35,782 nt of DNA from Clostridia bacterium (GTDB lineage Bacteria; Bacillota; Clostridia; Oscillospirales; CAG-272): contig JAGCNJ010000073.1 in the NCBI GenBank assembly GCA_017646005.1, positions 1-35,782 on the forward strand. Reading direction: 5' to 3'. Within the stretch, counting starts at the first letter, position 1. Each line of letters starts with the position of its first letter. Positions 1 to 8,238 of the stretch are shown here, in pieces. Under the pieces are notes generated by a model, which saw only the letters and a program-made list of their open reading frames with translations, had not been told where the DNA came from and searched no databases. A program made the translations under genes and the position numbers.

Positions 1-4
1 TAAA

Positions 5-236
5 GGCAATGAACGGAAACAAGTAAGCAGAGCTAAAGGGTGTACAGAGAGCTGTCGGTGCTGTGAGACAGTCGCTCCGATCTGACGAATTCATTCTGTG
101 AGCCGCCGCTTGAAACTAAGTAGAGTTGGCCGCGTCCGCGCGTTAAAGCGGGAACGGTATGTAGTACCGGGAGTAACAAATTGAGGTGGTACCGCGGAAT
201 TTCCGCCCTCTGTCAGACGACGGAGGGCGTTTTTAT
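5..236 (+). promoter_or_regulatory. T-box riboswitch, apparent Phe (TTC) specifier, controlling paaK
   Basis: The conserved T-box sequence AGGTGGTACCGCGG lies at 184-197 and is followed by a strong terminator hairpin (204-229 plus T run). Stem I landmarks are visible: an AGAGAG bulge motif at 46-51, a GGTG/GTGAGA distal loop region at 57-68, and GAA at 87-89. The triplet TTC at 90-92 follows GAA in the usual specifier position, which predicts tRNA-Phe. Known for the family: uncharged cognate tRNA pairs with the specifier and with the T-box bulge, which blocks the terminator and lets transcription continue. The paaK start is 36 nt downstream, so paaK and the ACT gene should be expressed when charged tRNA-Phe is scarce. 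The promoter is not in the window. The exact 5' end is a guess; the specifier call is by eye. Confidence 0.93.
204..234 (+). terminator. T-box-associated intrinsic terminator
   Basis: An 11-bp stem (204-214 with 219-229, including one G-T pair) with an AGAC loop is followed by TTTTT. It begins 6 nt after the T-box motif, so the antiterminator and terminator helices compete, as expected for a transcriptional T-box. Confidence 0.93.
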
Positions 237-271
237 TACCCTCCAAAATAAAACAAGAGGAGATATAACCC

Positions 272-1594
272 ATGCCAAAGGACACAAAAAACTGCAGAAT
301 ACTCGAACCCGAATATGAGAGTATGAGCAGAGAAAAGCTTGAAGCACTTCAGCTTGAAAGGCTTCAGGAAACAGTAAAGCACGTGTATGAAAACGTGCCT
401 ATGTATAAGGAAAGAATGGATGCTCTCGGTGTAAAGCCGGAGGACATAAAGAGCTTAAGTGATATAACTAAGCTCCCGTATACGGATAAGCCGGATCTTC
501 GCGATCATTTCCCGGACGGACTCTTCGCTGTGCCGAGAAAGGAGATCGTAAGAATACAGGGCTCGTCGGGAACGACAGGTAAGCCGATCGTATCGGGATA
601 TACCCAGAACGATATCGACGTGTGGACCAATATGGTAGCGCGTGCGCTTGCAGAGGCAGGCTGTACAGATGAGGATACGATCCAGGTAACCTACGGCTAT
701 GGACTTTTCACCGGAGGACTTGGCGTGCATCAGGGCGCATCAAAGCTTGGCGCAACGGTAATTCCGATGTCAAGCGGAAATACACAGCGTCAGATAATGA
801 TGCTCAAGGAGCTTGGCGCAACGATGGTGTGCTGTACACCCTCGTATGCAACGCTTCTCGGCGAAACCATTCGAGAGATGGGAATAGATCCGAGCGAGCT
901 TAAGCTTAAAAGCGGATGCTTCGGTGCAGAGCCTTGGACATCCGAAATGAGAGATAATCTCGAATCACTTCTTGATTTCAATGCATTCGATATATACGGA
1001 CTTACTGAAATAGGCGGACCCGGCGTTGCGTTTGAATGCAGAGAAAGATGCGGCCTTCACGTAAACGAGGACCATGTTATCGCAGAGATAATCAACCCCG
1101 AAACCGGAGAGCATATGCCCGACGGTGAGACGGGCGAGCTTGTTTTCACAACTATAACAAAGACCGGTCAGCCGATGATAAGATACCGTACTCATGACCT
1201 TTGCACACTCACAAGAGAAAAGTGTGCTTGCGGAAGAACTACAGCAAGAATGGGCAGAATCACCGGCAGAAGCGATGATATGATAATCGTTCGCGGAGTT
1301 AACGTTTTCCCCAGCCAGATAGAATCGGTAATAGTGGGAATGGAGGGCGTAGCACCTCACTATATGCTTATAGTAGACCGTAAGAACTCGTCGGATACAC
1401 TTGAGGTTCAGATAGAGCTTAAGGAAGAACTTGTATCTGATACAGTAAGCCATGTTGAAGAGCTTCGTAACAAGATTACCGAACAGATTAAATCTGTAGT
1501 AGGCGTAATGGCAAAGGTAACAATCGTACCGCCGAAAACCCTTCCTCGCTTCGAGGGTAAGGCGAGACGTGTAATAGATAACCGCAAGCTTTGA
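272..1594 (+). CDS. paaK: Phenylacetate-CoA ligase (AMP-forming)
   Basis: Cytoplasmic adenylate-forming enzyme that activates phenylacetate or a related aryl acid to its CoA thioester with ATP. The 440-residue length is normal for PaaK. The nucleotide loop SSGTTGKP lies near residue 98, the motif YGLTEIGGPG in mid-protein, the hinge to the C-terminal domain (GRITGRSDDMI) near 328, and the likely catalytic lysine in the FEGKARR segment near 430. AGAGGAG at 256-262 places the start at 272. It lies directly under a T-box with an apparent Phe specifier and 19 nt ahead of an ACT-domain gene. Many Clostridia pair PaaK with indolepyruvate ferredoxin oxidoreductase (iorAB), which is not visible here. 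The regulation suggests a role in salvaging aryl acids to make phenylalanine rather than in breaking phenylacetate down. The substrate is inferred. Confidence 0.93.
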   Translation: MPKDTKNCRILEPEYESMSREKLEALQLERLQETVKHVYENVPMYKERMDALGVKPEDIKSLSDITKLPYTDKPDLRDHFPDGLFAVPRKEIVRIQGSSGTTGKPIVSGYTQNDIDVWTNMVARALAEAGCTDEDTIQVTYGYGLFTGGLGVHQGASKLGATVIPMSSGNTQRQIMMLKELGATMVCCTPSYATLLGETIREMGIDPSELKLKSGCFGAEPWTSEMRDNLESLLDFNAFDIYGLTEIGGPGVAFECRERCGLHVNEDHVIAEIINPETGEHMPDGETGELVFTTITKTGQPMIRYRTHDLCTLTREKCACGRTTARMGRITGRSDDMIIVRGVNVFPSQIESVIVGMEGVAPHYMLIVDRKNSSDTLEVQIELKEELVSDTVSHVEELRNKITEQIKSVVGVMAKVTIVPPKTLPRFEGKARRVIDNRKL

Positions 1595-1613
1595 GCCTGA
1601 AAGGAGTAAAAAT

Positions 1614-2045
1614 ATGTATATCAAGCAGATTTCCGTATTCTTGCAGAATATAAGAGGAACACTTTATACCCTTACCGAATTTCTCGGTAATAACGGAATT
1701 GACCTTAAAGCAATATCGGTAGCCGATACAGCAAATTTCGGTATCGTGCGCTTTATAATTGATCAGGATAAGATAGAAGATGCCGCAAAGCTTTTGCGTG
1801 ACGGCGGCTATTCTGTACATGTAAACCATGTGATCTGCGTGTCAATACCCGATAAGCCGTCGGGACTTGCACAGATACTCGGTGTGCTCGAGCGTGAGAA
1901 TATTGCAGTAGAATATCTTTATTCTTTCTTCCGTAATACAGGGGATAATGCAGTGCTTATACTCCGCCTGTCCGACAGGGAAGCGGGAGCCAAGCTCTTT
2001 GAAAAAGAGGGCGTGCATATGTTCACACCCGCAGAGCTTGCATAA
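1614..2045 (+). CDS. Tandem ACT-domain protein (amino-acid sensing)
   Basis: A 143-residue protein made of two ACT-like halves. The first begins QISVFLQNIRGTLYTLTEFL and the second VICVSIPDKPSGLAQILGVL; each has the small-residue turn between the first strand and helix that usually lines the amino-acid site. No catalytic domain is attached. AAAGGAG lies just upstream of the ATG, and the gene follows paaK by 19 nt with no terminator between them, so both are under the T-box. Stand-alone ACT proteins of this type are commonly found next to paaK in Clostridia. It may sense an aromatic amino acid and modulate PaaK, but neither ligand nor partner can be read from the sequence. Confidence 0.88.
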   Translation: MYIKQISVFLQNIRGTLYTLTEFLGNNGIDLKAISVADTANFGIVRFIIDQDKIEDAAKLLRDGGYSVHVNHVICVSIPDKPSGLAQILGVLERENIAVEYLYSFFRNTGDNAVLILRLSDREAGAKLFEKEGVHMFTPAELA

Positions 2046-2058
2046 AATAAAAAATCTA

Positions 2059-2094
2059 AAAATGACGGCAAATTTAATTGCCGTCATTTTTTGC
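2059..2094 (+). terminator. Intrinsic terminator after the paaK-ACT unit
   Basis: A perfect 13-bp stem (2059-2071 with 2078-2090) has a six-base loop and is followed by a T run. It separates the T-box unit from the Rnf operon. Confidence 0.93.
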
Positions 2095-2135
2095 GATTTT
2101 ATCCGAAAATTAACTGACGTTCATACTATTTTTAC

Positions 2136-2164
2136 TTGACAATGTTGACAGGCTAAGGTATAAT
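2136..2164 (+). promoter_or_regulatory. Promoter of the rnf operon
   Basis: TTGACA at 2136-2141 and TATAAT at 2159-2164 are separated by exactly 17 bp, a consensus sigma-A type promoter. It lies 71 nt before the rnfC start and after the upstream terminator. A second TTGACA at 2145 has only 8 bp to the -10 and is not used in this model. I see no riboswitch in the short leader. Confidence 0.85.
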
Positions 2165-2235
2165 CTTTACGATGGTTGATTTTTGTTTAATTTAATGGAT
2201 TATATTTAATAAATTTGGAAGAAAGGTAACTGAAT

Positions 2236-3552
2236 ATGGCTTTTTCTCTCACGGGAATACATCTCCCACACAGAAAGAATACAATAAAACAGCCGTTGGC
2301 TGTAATGAGTGCACCACAGTCGGTGGCTATACCCATGTCTATGCATATCGGGCGTCCCGCTGTACCCACGGTAAAGGTTGGTGATACCGTCAAGGTCGGC
2401 ACAAAGATTGGGGATGCGAACGGCAAAATATCAGCCTGCGTTTTTTCAAGTGTGTCGGGTAAGGTAATAAAGCTTTCGGAATATCTCGGCTCCGACGGCT
2501 CTGTGACAACGGCGGTAGTAATAGAATCAGACGGAGAAATGACTATCGATCCTGAAATCGCACGACCTGTTGTGAATAATCGCGAAGAGCTTGTATCAGC
2601 AATCAGAGAAAGCGGTATTGTAGGACTTGGCGGAGCAGGCTTTCCGACTCATGTCAAGCTCGATGTTGATCCCTCAAAAATTGAATATCTCATTATCAAC
2701 GGCGCGGAATGCGAGCCGTATATAACAAGTGACTCGGTAACCATGATGACTAAAGCGGATGATATGAAGTACGCTTTGCTTGAATTGAACCGGCTGATTG
2801 GTATCGGCAAAGTAATTATCGGAATTGAAAATAATAAAAAGGAAGCAATAGCCTCTATGAAAGAGATGGCGTCTTCCATAAAGGATTTTCAGGTAACTGT
2901 AAGAGCACTTCGTACGCTTTATCCGCAGGGTGGAGAAAAGGTGCTTGTATACCATACTACCGGAAGAAAAATACCTACGGGAAAGCTTCCGATCGACGTA
3001 GGCTGTGTGGTACTCAACTGTACGACCCTTGCTGCAATCGGGGCGTATCTGAAAACAGGTATGCCGCTTGTCGAAAAATGTGTAACGGTAGAGGGCGGAG
3101 CTGTAAAGAATCCTCAGAACGTGCTTGCCCGGATCGGAACTTCGCTTCAAGATCTGTTTGAATTTTGCGGAGGGTTGACCGAACAGCCGACCAAAATCAT
3201 ATACGGCGGACCTATGATGGGAATTACTGTTCCGAATGCCGATTATCCGCTTTTGTCAAATACAAACGCGGTTTTGGCTTTGACTGCAAAGGAAGCGTGG
3301 CTTCCAAAAACAACCGCTTGCATAAGATGCGGAACCTGCGTAAATACCTGCCCCTTCGGACTTGCCCCAGCAAATATTGCCGAGGCATACGAAAAGAAGG
3401 ATACAGATGCGCTTGAAGAATTGTCAATAACTACCTGTATGGAATGCGGCTGTTGCAGCTTTGTTTGCCCGTCAAACAGACCGCTTGCGCAGATAAACAG
3501 GCTTTCCAAGCAGTTGCTTAAAGAAAAGAAGAGGGAGGAGAAAAAGTCGTGA
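2236..3552 (+). CDS. rnfC: Rnf complex subunit C (electron entry/exit iron-sulfur subunit)
   Basis: Peripheral subunit of the Rnf complex, which couples electron transfer from reduced ferredoxin to NAD with Na+ or H+ export across the membrane. The 438-residue length is usual for clostridial RnfC. The N-terminal part has the GLGGAGFPTHVK motif (about 130-141), and GAECEPY follows near 156, as in the flavin/NAD-binding fold shared with NuoF. Two [4Fe-4S] motifs follow: CIRCGTCVNTC from residue 362 and CMECGCCSFVC from 401. GAAAGG precedes the ATG. It is the first gene of an operon with a consensus promoter and overlaps rnfD by four bases. Confidence 0.96.
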   Translation: MAFSLTGIHLPHRKNTIKQPLAVMSAPQSVAIPMSMHIGRPAVPTVKVGDTVKVGTKIGDANGKISACVFSSVSGKVIKLSEYLGSDGSVTTAVVIESDGEMTIDPEIARPVVNNREELVSAIRESGIVGLGGAGFPTHVKLDVDPSKIEYLIINGAECEPYITSDSVTMMTKADDMKYALLELNRLIGIGKVIIGIENNKKEAIASMKEMASSIKDFQVTVRALRTLYPQGGEKVLVYHTTGRKIPTGKLPIDVGCVVLNCTTLAAIGAYLKTGMPLVEKCVTVEGGAVKNPQNVLARIGTSLQDLFEFCGGLTEQPTKIIYGGPMMGITVPNADYPLLSNTNAVLALTAKEAWLPKTTACIRCGTCVNTCPFGLAPANIAEAYEKKDTDALEELSITTCMECGCCSFVCPSNRPLAQINRLSKQLLKEKKREEKKS

Positions 3553-4469
3553 ATAATCTGACCAAGGTAATGGCGGCTCCCCATATACATAGCGGAAGAT
3601 ATACCGCCGGAATCATGAGGGACGTCTTGATCTCCCTTTTGCCTGCAACCGTTGCGGGTGTTATCATCTTCGGTATGCGAGCTTTGCTCGTTATCGCCGT
3701 TTGCTTAGTGTGTTCGATAGGCTTTGAAGCTGTATTTAACCTTATTACAAAAAAGAGCCAAACGGTAAGCGATCTGTCTGCGGCAGTTACAGGATTATTG
3801 CTCGCGCTTAATCTTCCTGCCAATATTCCGGTCTGGCAATGTGTTGTCGGCTCGCTTTTCGCAATCGTAGTAGTAAAGTGCCTGTTCGGCGGTATCGGTA
3901 ATAACCTTGTAAACCCCGCCATAACAGCGAGAGTATTTATGCTCGTAGCATTCGGCTCACTTACAACTGCGGCATTTCCCGTTGATGCGGTAGCAGGAGC
4001 GACACCCCTTGCGGCAGAACAAATGCCTTCGCTTATGACTTTGTTTCTTGGAAATTACGGTGGAAGTATAGGTGAAACATGTACAGCAGCACTCTTTCTT
4101 GGCGGTATCTATCTGCTTGCAAGACGTGTGATAACCTGGCATATTCCGACTGTGTTTATCGGTACGGTGTTCGTATTTTCTTATATAACCGAAGGCTTTG
4201 ACCTTGTATCCGCACTCGGGTTTACAATGGCGGGCGGACTGTTCATCGGTGCAATATTTATGGCGACCGATTACGTGACCTCGCCCTTTACAGCGTGGGG
4301 TAAGGTGATATTCGGAATTGGAGCAGGGTTTTTGACCTGTATGATACGTTATTTCGGAATATATCCGGAGGGAGTATCATTTGCAATATTGTTTATGAAT
4401 ATCCTCAATCCCTATATAAACCGCCTGACAAGGCATAAAATCTTTGCTTCGGGAGGAACAAGCTTATGA
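3549..4469 (+). CDS. rnfD: Rnf complex subunit D (membrane flavoprotein)
   Basis: A 306-residue polytopic membrane protein, RnfD/NqrB family. The GTG start at 3549 overlaps the rnfC stop (GTGA) and has GGGAGGAG upstream. The covalent FMN attachment motif appears as DAVAGAT, with the modified threonine at residue 152; Ala replaces the more usual Ser/Thr three positions before it. Several hydrophobic helices flank it, including a long stretch near residues 24-62. Family knowledge: RnfD carries FMN on an outward-facing threonine and forms part of the ion-conducting membrane core. The flavin is expected to be placed by ApbE, which is encoded about 5.4 kb downstream. It ends in an ATGA overlap with rnfG. 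Confidence 0.95.
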   Translation: MNNLTKVMAAPHIHSGRYTAGIMRDVLISLLPATVAGVIIFGMRALLVIAVCLVCSIGFEAVFNLITKKSQTVSDLSAAVTGLLLALNLPANIPVWQCVVGSLFAIVVVKCLFGGIGNNLVNPAITARVFMLVAFGSLTTAAFPVDAVAGATPLAAEQMPSLMTLFLGNYGGSIGETCTAALFLGGIYLLARRVITWHIPTVFIGTVFVFSYITEGFDLVSALGFTMAGGLFIGAIFMATDYVTSPFTAWGKVIFGIGAGFLTCMIRYFGIYPEGVSFAILFMNILNPYINRLTRHKIFASGGTSL

Positions 4470-5644
4470 AAAACAGCATAAAGAACCTCTCGGTGTTCGT
4501 TTGTATATGTACGGTAATGACCTTGCTTTTGGCACTTACAAACACGGTCACAGCCCCAATCATACTCGAAAATCAGAATGCCTCAGCCAATAAGGCACTG
4601 CTTGAGGTAATGCCCGACGGAACCGGATTTGAAGCAGTTGCGCTTGAGGATTACACCCTGCCCGCAACAGTAACCGAGGCTTACAGAGAAACCTCAGGGC
4701 TTGGATATGTTGTAAAGCTTGCAACCGCAGGATATGGACCTGATATGGTCATCATGTGCGGAGTTGACAGTAGCGGCGTAGTTACGGGCGCAGTATGCTT
4801 GTCGTCAAACGAAACACTCAGCAAAGAAAAGACCTACGGTGAAAATTTCATAAATAAAGATGCTGCCGCGATAGATGCGGTAGATACTATAGGCGGAGCG
4901 ACGAAAACAACCGCCGCATATAAAAATGCGGTCAAGGATGCTCTTAATACGGCAATAATCCTCGGTGGAGGAAGCGTAGATGTCCGTACAGAGGAACAAA
5001 TCCTTGCCGATAATCTCGCAGCGGCACTCCCGCAGGGCGAGGGTGAGTTTGAAAAGACATTCCTTGTTGAAGAGCTTGAAAATATCGACGCCGTTTATTA
5101 TGCAGAAAACGAAAGCGGTTACGTCTTTGTGATCGGTGAGCAGTATGTCGGAGCTCTTGCAGACGGAACTGTCCTAACAGAGGACGTTGAAAATGCTGAT
5201 GCGATAACTGATGCAGCAGCACTCATTCAGTCAACTGTAATCGAAGAAATCGATATTACAGCATATCCCGATCTGACCAAAACTGTTGTATCCGCAAAGA
5301 AGACCGAAACCGGCAATTATATCGTGGAAACAAAGGGCGCAGGTTACGGAATAAAGGGCGGTAACGAGTATCATCCTGCATCGGGCGAATATATAATCGT
5401 GCGCGTGTCGATGACGGCTGATGGTAAGATCATCGACTGCCTCACCGTTTCCGAGGCTGAAACAGACGGACTCGGAGATGCTTGTGCGTCGGAGAGCTTT
5501 TACGGACAGTTTGTCGGCAAGACCGAGGAAAACTATACCGAAATCGATGCCATAAGCGGTGCAACTATGACTACCGATGGCTACAAGCAGGCTATAGAGC
5601 GTGCATTTGCGGCAGTAAAAACATTAAGCGGAGGAGAAGCGTAA
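4466..5644 (+). CDS. rnfG: Rnf complex subunit G with duplicated FMN-binding domain
   Basis: Membrane-anchored extracytoplasmic flavoprotein of the Rnf complex. One N-terminal transmembrane helix (about residues 8-30) is followed by an FMN-binding domain ending with DTIGGAT (Thr146). A second region with another FMN-binding domain ends with DAISGAT (Thr367) near the C-terminus. At 392 residues it is about twice the usual RnfG length (near 200). The second site matches the DxxSGAT flavinylation consensus fully; the first has Gly where Ser/Thr is usual. Each motif is followed by a TT-x(2)-YK-x-A pattern, so the two ends of the domains are clearly related. ATGA overlaps rnfD and TAATG joins rnfE, so it is inside the operon and not a fusion artefact at a contig edge. 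It may carry two covalent FMN groups. Confidence 0.92.
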   Translation: MKNSIKNLSVFVCICTVMTLLLALTNTVTAPIILENQNASANKALLEVMPDGTGFEAVALEDYTLPATVTEAYRETSGLGYVVKLATAGYGPDMVIMCGVDSSGVVTGAVCLSSNETLSKEKTYGENFINKDAAAIDAVDTIGGATKTTAAYKNAVKDALNTAIILGGGSVDVRTEEQILADNLAAALPQGEGEFEKTFLVEELENIDAVYYAENESGYVFVIGEQYVGALADGTVLTEDVENADAITDAAALIQSTVIEEIDITAYPDLTKTVVSAKKTETGNYIVETKGAGYGIKGGNEYHPASGEYIIVRVSMTADGKIIDCLTVSEAETDGLGDACASESFYGQFVGKTEENYTEIDAISGATMTTDGYKQAIERAFAAVKTLSGGEA

Positions 5645-6339
5645 TGAAAAATAATAACTCTCTTTCCGTGCTTACAAACGGAATATTAAAAGAAAATCCG
5701 GTGCTTGTGCTTGTTCTCGGCACCTGCCCGACTCTTGCGACCACAACGACCGTCAGCGGAGCTATAGGAATGGGACTTGCGGCACTCGTAGTTTTGCTTT
5801 GCTCGAATATTTTCATATCACTTCTTCGTAAAATAATTCCCGAAACGATGCGTATCCCCTGCTACATAGTAATCATAGCAGGCTTCGTAACGGTAGTGAA
5901 AATGCTCGTGCAGGCATTCTTCCCGGGACTTTATGAAGTGCTCGGCGTTTATCTTGATCTTATCACGGTAAACTGTATAATCCTTGGCCGTGCCGAAATG
6001 TTTGCAAACAAAAATACCGTCGTTGTCTCGGCTCTTGACGGTATAGGCATGGGACTCGGCTTCACCCTTGCGCTTGGTGCGATGGCAACAGTGCGTGAGG
6101 TGTTCGGAGCGGCATCCTTTGCAGGTATCGCCATTCCGCTTCTTGAAGAATATAAGATAGAATTTCTCACAAAAGCACCCGGTGGCCTCTTGGTTTACGG
6201 ACTCCTTATTGCACTTGTATACGCTCTTACAAAGGGATGCGCACCTGTTAAAAAGTCGTTCTCCTGCAGCGGATGCGCCAATGCGTCAACCTGCCGTATG
6301 GGAGAATGTGCAAATAGAGAAAAGGAGGGGAATAACTGA
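5644..6339 (+). CDS. rnfE: Rnf complex subunit E with C-terminal cysteine cluster
   Basis: A 231-residue membrane protein, RnfE/NqrD family. The start is ATG 5644, which shares its A with the rnfG stop (TAATG); reading frame extends further upstream, but inside rnfG. Cys28 (GTCPTLA) and Cys111 (TVNCIILGRAE) match the membrane cysteines that, with the RnfA pair, are known in Rnf/Nqr to hold a [2Fe-2S] cluster between the two subunits. After the last helix comes a tail with Cys199, Cys208, Cys211, Cys217 and Cys222 in CSGC-x5-C-x4-C spacing, which could bind a metal or another iron-sulfur cluster; its role is unknown to me. It overlaps rnfA by one base (TGATG). Confidence 0.95.
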   Translation: MKNNNSLSVLTNGILKENPVLVLVLGTCPTLATTTTVSGAIGMGLAALVVLLCSNIFISLLRKIIPETMRIPCYIVIIAGFVTVVKMLVQAFFPGLYEVLGVYLDLITVNCIILGRAEMFANKNTVVVSALDGIGMGLGFTLALGAMATVREVFGAASFAGIAIPLLEEYKIEFLTKAPGGLLVYGLLIALVYALTKGCAPVKKSFSCSGCANASTCRMGECANREKEGNN

Positions 6340-6938
6340 TGGAAGAATTAAGGCTTCTTATAGTGATACTCCTTTCCGCAGTATTTGTGGATAACTATGT
6401 GCTTTGCAGATTTCTTGGAATCTGTCCGTTTCTCGGAGTATCCAAAAAGCTAAATCAGTCTGTCGGCATGGGTGTTGCCGTAACATTGGTAATGCTTATA
6501 GCAACAGCGGTGACCTGGCCAATACAGTGCTATGTGCTCGATACGCTTGGACTTGGATATTTGCAGAATATCCTCTTCATACTTATTATCGCAACCCTCG
6601 TTCAGATGCTTGAAATGTTACTTAAAAAGCTTTCTCCCTCACTTTATAAGGGACTTGGAGTGTATCTGCCGCTTATTACAACAAACTGTGCGGTTTTGGG
6701 CGTGACAATCAATAATATAATTGACGGTTATTCCTTTGTTGAATCAATGGTAAGCTCGCTTGGATGCGGACTTGGCTTTTTACTTGCGATGGTGCTTTTC
6801 TCGGGCATCCGTTCGCGTATCAATGAAGCCAATATTCCCACCCCCTTCCGCGGACTTGCAGTAACACTTATTGCCGCTTCCTTCATATCCCTTGCGTTTA
6901 TGGGATTTGGCGGCATCATAGAAAATATTTTCGCTTAA
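6339..6938 (+). CDS. rnfA: Rnf complex subunit A
   Basis: A 199-residue polytopic membrane subunit, the structural partner and homologue of RnfE. It contains FLGICPFLGVSKK with Cys29 and PLITTNCAVLG with Cys117, the two cysteines expected to complete the intramembrane [2Fe-2S] site with RnfE. The length is usual and about six hydrophobic helices are visible. The ATG overlaps the rnfE stop, with AAAGGAGGGG upstream. It is followed by rnfB after an 18-nt gap. Confidence 0.96.
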   Translation: MEELRLLIVILLSAVFVDNYVLCRFLGICPFLGVSKKLNQSVGMGVAVTLVMLIATAVTWPIQCYVLDTLGLGYLQNILFILIIATLVQMLEMLLKKLSPSLYKGLGVYLPLITTNCAVLGVTINNIIDGYSFVESMVSSLGCGLGFLLAMVLFSGIRSRINEANIPTPFRGLAVTLIAASFISLAFMGFGGIIENIFA

Positions 6939-6956
6939 GGATTGGAGGTATTGCTT

Positions 6957-7790
6957 GTGGATATATTAACAGCGTTTATCGTAATACTTTCGATTTCTCT
7001 GCTTGCCGGCATATTACTTTTGGTATTCTCGCGCTTGTTTTCAGTGGCGAAGAATCCGCTTGAAAAGGATATAAGAGAGTGTCTGCCGGGCATCAACTGC
7101 GGTGCCTGCGGATATAAGGGCTGTGACGATTATGCCGCGGCTCTTGCAGAGGGCGGAGTTAAAACCAATCTCTGTGTACCCGGTGCGCAGAAAACGTCTG
7201 ATACTATCAGTAATATTCTCGGAATAGAAAAAGAAGAGGTAGAGGACGTTGTTGCGTTCGTCGCGTGTAACGGTCATTGTGATGCAACCTGCCACGTGGC
7301 AAAATACGAGGGAATAAATACCTGTCTTGCAGCATCAATGCTTTACGGCGGCACAAACGCCTGCCATTTCGGATGCCTCGGATACGGGGACTGCGCAAAT
7401 GTCTGTCCGTCTGATGCCATCTGCCTTGATGACGGGATCGCACATATCGACACCTCGAAATGTCTCGGATGCCGTTTGTGTGAAAAAACTTGTCCTAAAC
7501 AAATAATTACGATGCTTTTGCAGAATACTTCTACTGTGGTTATGTGTTCAAACAATCAAAAAGGTGCAGAAGCCAAAAAAGCTTGTAAAAATGCTTGTAT
7601 AGGATGTAAGAAGTGCGAAAAGACCTGTCCTCACGGAGCTATCGAGGTTAAAGATAACTTAGCCGTTATTGATTACGGCAAATGCCAAAACTGCGGACTT
7701 TGCGTAAGCGAATGTCCCACAGGCTGCCTTAAGTCCGTCTTTTTCCCGGATCTGCCCGCGGATTACGATTTTGCGTCACTTTCCGAATAA
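6957..7790 (+). CDS. rnfB: Rnf complex subunit B (polyferredoxin)
   Basis: Iron-sulfur subunit that accepts electrons from soluble ferredoxin. I place the start at GTG 6957, giving 277 residues, because GGAGG (6944-6948) lies 8 nt before it; an in-frame TTG at 6942 would overlap this ribosome site. An N-terminal transmembrane helix (about 5-28) is followed by the CGACGYKGC cluster motif with Cys48, 51, 56 and 73, and then a cysteine-rich region. Ferredoxin-type motifs include CLGCRLCEKTC, CIGCKKCEKTC and CQNCGLCVSEC. The gene order C-D-G-E-A-B is the standard clostridial one. Confidence 0.95.
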   Translation: MDILTAFIVILSISLLAGILLLVFSRLFSVAKNPLEKDIRECLPGINCGACGYKGCDDYAAALAEGGVKTNLCVPGAQKTSDTISNILGIEKEEVEDVVAFVACNGHCDATCHVAKYEGINTCLAASMLYGGTNACHFGCLGYGDCANVCPSDAICLDDGIAHIDTSKCLGCRLCEKTCPKQIITMLLQNTSTVVMCSNNQKGAEAKKACKNACIGCKKCEKTCPHGAIEVKDNLAVIDYGKCQNCGLCVSECPTGCLKSVFFPDLPADYDFASLSE

Positions 7791-7791
7791 T

Positions 7792-8187
7792 ATGGGAGAT
7801 AATAAAAAAAATAACCGGAACAAAATCAGAAATGATATAATTTTTGTTGCAGTACTCTTATTTGCGGCTGTGGTTGGTATACTGTATCTGTTCGTTTTTC
7901 GAGAGAGCGGAAATACCGTAAAGGTCACTCGTGGAGGAGAGCTGTATGGTATCTATTCGCTATCAGAGGATATAACAGAGGACATTCATACAGTCAATGG
8001 CGGTCTCAACCGACTTGTAATCAAGGATGGCAAAGCATTTGTTGATAGCGCAAGCTGTCCGGACGGGATATGCGTAGCACATCCGCCCGTTTTCAGAAAC
8101 GGTGAGAGTATAGTGTGCTTGCCCAATAAAGTCGTTGTTACGGTTATATCAGAAAATGACGGAGATTCTCCCGATATAATTGCCTGA
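7792..8187 (+). CDS. NusG domain II membrane-anchored protein (Rnf-linked)
   Basis: A 131-residue protein with a basic N-terminus, one transmembrane helix (about residues 18-37) and an extracytoplasmic NusG domain II fold. The signature CPDGICVAHPPVFRNGESIVCLPN with two paired cysteine positions is typical of this family (PF07009). Such proteins commonly follow Rnf operons or lie next to ApbE/FMN-binding genes in Clostridia; the function is not established. I chose ATG 7792, 1 nt after the rnfB stop. No clear ribosome site precedes it, so translation is probably coupled to rnfB. An upstream in-frame TTG at 7771 inside rnfB is the alternative start. Confidence 0.87.
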   Translation: MGDNKKNNRNKIRNDIIFVAVLLFAAVVGILYLFVFRESGNTVKVTRGGELYGIYSLSEDITEDIHTVNGGLNRLVIKDGKAFVDSASCPDGICVAHPPVFRNGESIVCLPNKVVVTVISENDGDSPDIIA

Positions 8188-8238
8188 ATATGATCGCTTT
8201 CAAGAATCAGTATGCCTGTACGGTAAGTGGAGATTGTT

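Noticed and set aside
2145..2164. Second TTGACA as the -35 of the rnf promoter
   Set aside because: Its distance to TATAAT is only 8 bp; the TTGACA at 2136 has the correct 17 bp.
5482..5643. Longer N-terminus for RnfE
   Set aside because: The extra frame overlaps rnfG, reads as basic and cysteine-rich nonsense, and ATG 5644 has the usual TAATG coupling.
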